From positions 434,001-498,000 of the forward strand of contig CADCSX010000010.1 in the NCBI GenBank assembly GCA_902805475.1: 64,000 nucleotides of DNA, written 5' to 3'. Position numbers and translations under genes: made by a program. A model generated the notes under the pieces. That model was not told the DNA's origin and ran no database searches. It worked only from the letters and a program-made list of their open reading frames with translations. Below, piece after piece: positions 59,501 through 64,000 of the stretch. This stretch comes from Entonaema liquescens. Its lineage: Eukaryota; Ascomycota; Sordariomycetes; Xylariales; Xylariaceae. Numbering within the stretch: position 1 is the first letter of the stretch; each line of letters opens with the position of its first letter.

Positions 59501-62500
59501 GTTACCCTATAAGATTAACTCTATCAGGACCTGCCCTATCAGCCTTGTGTCAGAATTATAGGGCATCCAACCCGATGAAGTTTGCAAGTTTTAACTCTGA
59601 TGGCCCACTCAGACAGGACCAGGTCGCCGGGGAACTTCTGTTCCTGTGCAAGCTGCGCAGGGATCAAGCGGAGCAAGGGGAAGTTCCACAATCGCACGAA
59701 ATGCCGCCCCCAATTCTATTCGCCAATCTTAAAGTGGTTTTAGTTTTGCGGAGTCAAATATGATCGGTGATCGTCAGTCTCGCTATTTCGCCTAATAACA
59801 ACACTACAAGCAGCGCCACCAGCGATACTATATCGAATAGTCGGATACCCGGTATTGCGGATGGATGATGTGTTATGTGAAATGTGTAATAGAGGTAGAA
59901 TGATGCCTAAAACACCAATGCGGTCATGATGTACAAGACATCATCTCTGACCAATGATTTCGACACTTAACCTATGAGGTATCTAGTATATCTGCTTCGA
60001 GGCTGATAAATCGCAATACCCTAGCGCGCAATCTAGGCGTGCTGCAGTGACGAAGCGCGACTGCAGTCTGACACCACCCAGGCGATTAGTTTGGCGCAAT
60101 GTTGAACGAATATAACAGAATCTTGCTTCTTGTCATACAAGACCCGCTGAACACCTGTTATTATGCCCAACTCCCTTCCGAGGTTACACTCTTGACTCAG
60201 ACCAGCAGATTGGGTATTCCTGACAACTCTTCACTCGACTAAACTTGGCGAATATACTCTTGGTCAACTTTGGTGTTCTTATTGAGGTCGACTGCGAAGC
60301 CTCCTTGTGGAAATGCGCTAAGCTCGGGGATTTCCTGGCCCCTTGGGCTCCTCTGGTTCATCATCGAAACCCTCCTAGTTGACATTCCTGTCAGCACTGG
60401 GGAAAGAGGTTCCAAGCTGACGCATTATAGCCTTACTTGCATCCAGTTTGAGTTGAGCTTGAATACTTATGGTGTCATCCGTAGGCTGCGACGTCACCAG
60501 TGACTGATCTTGAAGTCTACCTAGGTTGAGTACTCATGTAAACATACCTGTCCCTAGCCATTCCTTCGTGGTTATAATACTCTTGTTATCAAGCTGTTCT
60601 ACTTTCCCGACTCGCTAGGTCCATGAAACTCAAAGATTGGAAATTAACCTCGCTGATAGTCTCATAGCTCTGAAACTCACCACTATATGCTAAACTGAGA
60701 CGTTAAGATTATCTGAATACTGAAACTCGGCTTTATAATAACTAGGCGGACTGATGCGAAATGGCAGGCTGGGGTTCTGTAAGGATTTCGTTATAGCCGC
60801 TATTCGCCAGCATTGAGTTAATTTATTCTCAGATCAGAACCTGGGGTATTATGAACACGGCGAACCAACAGGGTTCGCATGCAGGGCAGTACTAACATTA
60901 CTTAGGCACCCTATAGCAAATCTAGAGTCACATAATAACGAGTCTAATCTCTGACCAGACCGATATTCGGATAAATTAACGATACTCACCTATTTATATG
61001 AGGCTTCACCCATAGCCGCATCAAGATTCAGTGTCTTGCGGGTAAGAAGGATTCGAGAAAGGAATAGCTCATTTTATCCCAATTCTTTTCCCTAATGCCG
61101 ACGCATGTACCTTAGTTGAACATGACCTTCCTAGGCAGTCAATTTTACATGCACACCCGAACTTCCAGCAACCCTTCTGCGCGTTTAATCCTTTGGCACG
61201 TGCCCTACCGCTGTTGTGCAGGTCGATCGGGGTTTCCCAGGTTTCGGCCGCACGGAACACGGCGCGCACTGCTCGGTCGAACGAGATCGCCCATGACCGG
61301 CGGGGAAACAATGCCGATTGACCACCGCCGAATCGGGCCAACATTCTGCACGACTCGGGCACTATTAATTACGAGCTTCGATAATCTACGTCATGGTCAG
61401 ATTTGACCGCTCTCTTCTAAATCACTATGATCGGCCAGTTATTATCGAAGAGATGAGCAAAGGAAGAAATATGTAAGACTAAACGGCGTACTCGGCCGCC
61501 AACAGCTAGGTTAGTTACTACTAAGAAAAGCACGTATTTCGTATTTGGATACTTATATAGGTCACGAGGCTATTTCCGCTCGGAATACTATTCATCGATA
61601 GACTCATCCCGGTCGAGTTGGCTCTAAGTTCTATAATTATACTAACTAGGTAACATAGGAGTTAAAGTGACTAAACACTTGCCTAACCCCGGGTCGTGGG
61701 AATTAGTTAGGTAGAATGCGGAAATGTAATATGCCTCGTCCCCTAAGCCACGATACATAGCCCGCCGCAGACTACGAAATACCGTTGGCGGGACTGGACC
61801 CCAAGCCACCATCTTCTCAGCCCTACGGTCCCCGATCCCAGTCTTACGTTAAACCGATCGTTTTAATCTTGTCACGTTGGGAAAAAGCTTTCCTATGATC
61901 GTCCCCAGACCCCAACTAGAGTCTTACTCATCCTTGGGAGAATATGGGATTGCCGTGTGTATGGTGTTTGATGTGTGATCATTTTATGTTATTTTTCGAA
62001 CTACTCGAGGGGCGGAGGATTCCCAATGCTCACGTGGTCTACATGTGGTTTAGACGGCACATAATTAATTCGACCGTTGCTGTTCACTTACGCGCCGGCC
62101 TCCACCGCCCTTCTACCGTCTTCCGTCATCCTGGCCAGCGAAACATCGAACAGGGCAACTGAAACTTGAAACATGGGGTTCACGACGAAATTTCACCGGC
62201 TTAGCTGTGGGTGAGAGGCAAGACTGCAAAGCTCAAACAATCAAGGACCCCGTCGCAGCCGAAGCACAATGCTAAAATTTTATACATTACGTGCGTATGC
62301 AATAAGGGTAGGATGCTTTCTTAATCTTACACTCTCATACATGCCTACCTTATACATACCATGTAGCTGCCATCGATCTTCAATGTAAAACCAAAGTGCC
62401 GCGATTCCGCAGCTGCACGGAAGCCGGACGGACTCTGAAACCCGCCCCCTGCCCCCGACCCTCCCGTCTCTTCCCCTTCGACTCTTACCTACCTATAGGT

Positions 62501-63663
62501 ATGTAGATGGGATGGATGGTCCTGGGAAAACCCGAGCCAACGTGGTGGATCTCGGAATACCACCTTGTCACTACACCACACGCGTATATCGTAGTACATG
62601 TATTAGGTACTTAATGTACCTAATATGTAGGTACGTATGGACGGATAGGATGGCGTCGATCCATGCATTGCATATTGTTCACCCTGTACGTCAAATATTC
62701 CACGTCCGCGGATGCGCCTGTGCCTTTCGCTTGGATACGTTGCCTATTGGCGAAGGAATCATAATTAGTAATAGGCAATTGGTGGGCTTTGCGAATAGCC
62801 TAGTTGCTTTGTTACGACGTAGCGGTTAGAAACGACTTTCGTAATTCGGCGATAGCGAATTTTGCTTCGCTCTTTAGTTGCATTAATGATATTGTTGCCT
62901 ACAAGTCACAATATCCCGTACCTTGTCAATACCTCCGTCACTCAAATAACATGCATGATTATTAAGTTAATAGAGGCGTTTGCATTCACTATGGGGTATG
63001 ATGCTCTAACTGCCTAATCACTAATCAACCTACCAGCCAGAACCGCCACCTCGTAGCTCTTCACATCTCATCGCCGTCGTTTTCTTGTCTCCCTAGACGG
63101 TCCTTATAAACTTAAGTTCGGAGTCGAACTTGACATTTGGCGGAAAAAAGCTCAATCTGCCGCTCGTCGTCTGCCGCTGGGGATAGCGGACACGGGAATA
63201 AAAAAAAAGGGAGTAACAGACTGAATCAAATGACAATTCAAAAAAGCCAAATAATGCCACTTTTCCCCTCTCGCTAGTTTTACAAGCATAGACCTCGAGA
63301 GGGAAGAGGAAACCACCCTTTTCACCCTCGTGCCTACGAAAGACTTTTTTTGCGTTTTCATCATTGGACAACTTTTTTTTTTCACTCTCTAGTCTTGCAA
63401 AGATGTGATTGCGATATAGACGCCAGAAAAGGAAACTGTCTTTCCTCTATGGATATGCATTAGAGCTCGTAGTAGTAGAAAGCTACCAGAGCGGGAGAAA
63501 AAGAACAAGCGAACAAAAAACCCCTTAAATGCAAATGTATAAAGATACGCAAGACGCCTTGGGTGTATATTATGCATAAGTGACTTAATCACCCTTGGGA
63601 GAAGTAGGAGAGCTATACACTTGGTTAGACATTACAGAACCAGGAGGTGGGAGTTGGCACATA
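56572..63663. other. Gene desert, right part
   Basis: About 7.1 kb to the end of RPB1. Contains an 11-bp unit (CACATATCGAC) repeated three times at 57965-57997, an imperfect hairpin at 59416-59459 and a more G+C-rich patch at about 61190-61340. Open frames at 57811-58152, 58279-58638, 58804-59190 and 61069-61406 are unrecognised. The last few hundred bases are probably RPB1 3' sequence. Confidence 0.45.
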
Positions 63664-64000
63664 CTACTTGGGGCTGGTATTGCCGCCGGCACCAGGCGTT
63701 CTAGGAGAATACTGAGGAGACTGTAACAATGTTAGCGTGGATTTAGGTATATGGTAATAAGTCAAGGACTAACCGTAGGCGAGTACTTGGGACTCGTTGG
63801 AGATTGCTGTGCTCCTGGAGCTCTGTGGAGCGGACTCGTCGGAGAATAGCCCGTAGGGGAAGTGGGCGAGTAGTTCGGCGACACAGGAGAATAACTGGGT
63901 GAAGTGGCGCCTACATGGTGAGGAGATGTAGGGCTGTACGCGGGACTTGTCGGAGAGTAACTCGGCGATGTGGGCGAGTTCATGTTGGGTGAAGAGGGAG
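63664..64000 (-). CDS. RPB1: RNA polymerase II largest subunit (RPB1), C-terminal end, runs off right edge
   Basis: End of the carboxy-terminal domain of RNA polymerase II subunit 1. Two exon pieces are visible: 64000-63774 (continuing beyond the window) and 63720-63664, joined by an intron with a GTTAGT donor, CTAAC branch point and TTACAG acceptor. The protein shows YSPTSP heptads (SPSYSPTSPAYSPTSP and similar), increasingly degenerate towards the end, with non-heptad insertions such as HHVGAT and LHRAPGAQQ, and a terminus GAGGNTSPK. Heptads are phosphorylated during transcription and recruit capping, splicing and 3'-end factors such as the complex containing CFT1 encoded earlier in this window. 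Only about the last 94 residues are inside the window. Confidence 0.95.

Noticed and set aside
60270..60503. Possible degenerate coding region in the desert
   Set aside because: Both strands show partly open frames with stops and no recognisable domain; not enough to call a pseudogene.

Overview
This window looks like nuclear chromosomal DNA from a filamentous ascomycete (Pezizomycotina, most likely Sordariomycetes). The reasons are short introns with GTAAGT/GTATGT-type donors and CTAAC/CTGAC-type branch points in almost every gene, families typical of such fungi (a SAT4/PTH11-like membrane protein, a UstYa/DUF3328 oxidase, a Pal1-family protein), and fungal-type housekeeping genes (CFT1, ERO1, CKS1, SSB-type Hsp70, RSC-type double bromodomain protein, RPB1). 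Intergenic DNA is rich in short GTAGGTA/TACCTAGGTA-like words. All exon models were assembled by hand from splice signals and protein family continuity.

Left part (1-17 kb) is accessory or metabolic: the 5' part of an amino acid permease (leaves the left edge), a SAT4-type seven-helix protein, a GNAT acetyltransferase, an MFS drug:H+ antiporter-like transporter, a UstYa-family oxidase, a short secreted peptide precursor with three dibasic-bounded repeats, a GST-like protein, and a tail-to-tail pair of an LDH2-type dehydrogenase and an IlvD/Edd dehydratase. The most interesting item is the divergent pair at 9021-11027: an intact oxidase with both HxxHC motifs facing a 90-residue signal-peptide precursor with repeated VNEPP(S/V)IA units between KR/KK sites. 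This is the architecture of fungal dikaritin-type RiPP loci, but the repeats have no aromatic residue. It is a candidate undescribed RiPP family.

Middle part (17.5-41 kb) is conserved housekeeping: SSB-type Hsp70, an RSC4-like double bromodomain/AT-hook protein, CKS1, ERO1, USB1, a Pal1-family protein, CFT1 and an F-box-like protein. USB1 and CFT1 each carry an apparent single-base loss in a homopolymer run that breaks an otherwise well conserved reading frame. Sequence error is the simplest explanation.

Right part (41-63.6 kb) is almost empty. Only a small conserved-looking 85-residue protein (45.6-45.9 kb) and a 50-residue cysteine-rich protein (56.4 kb) can be supported. The window ends in the 3' end of RPB1 (RNA polymerase II CTD heptads), which leaves the right edge. 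I found no tRNA, rRNA, CRISPR array or recognisable intact transposon.
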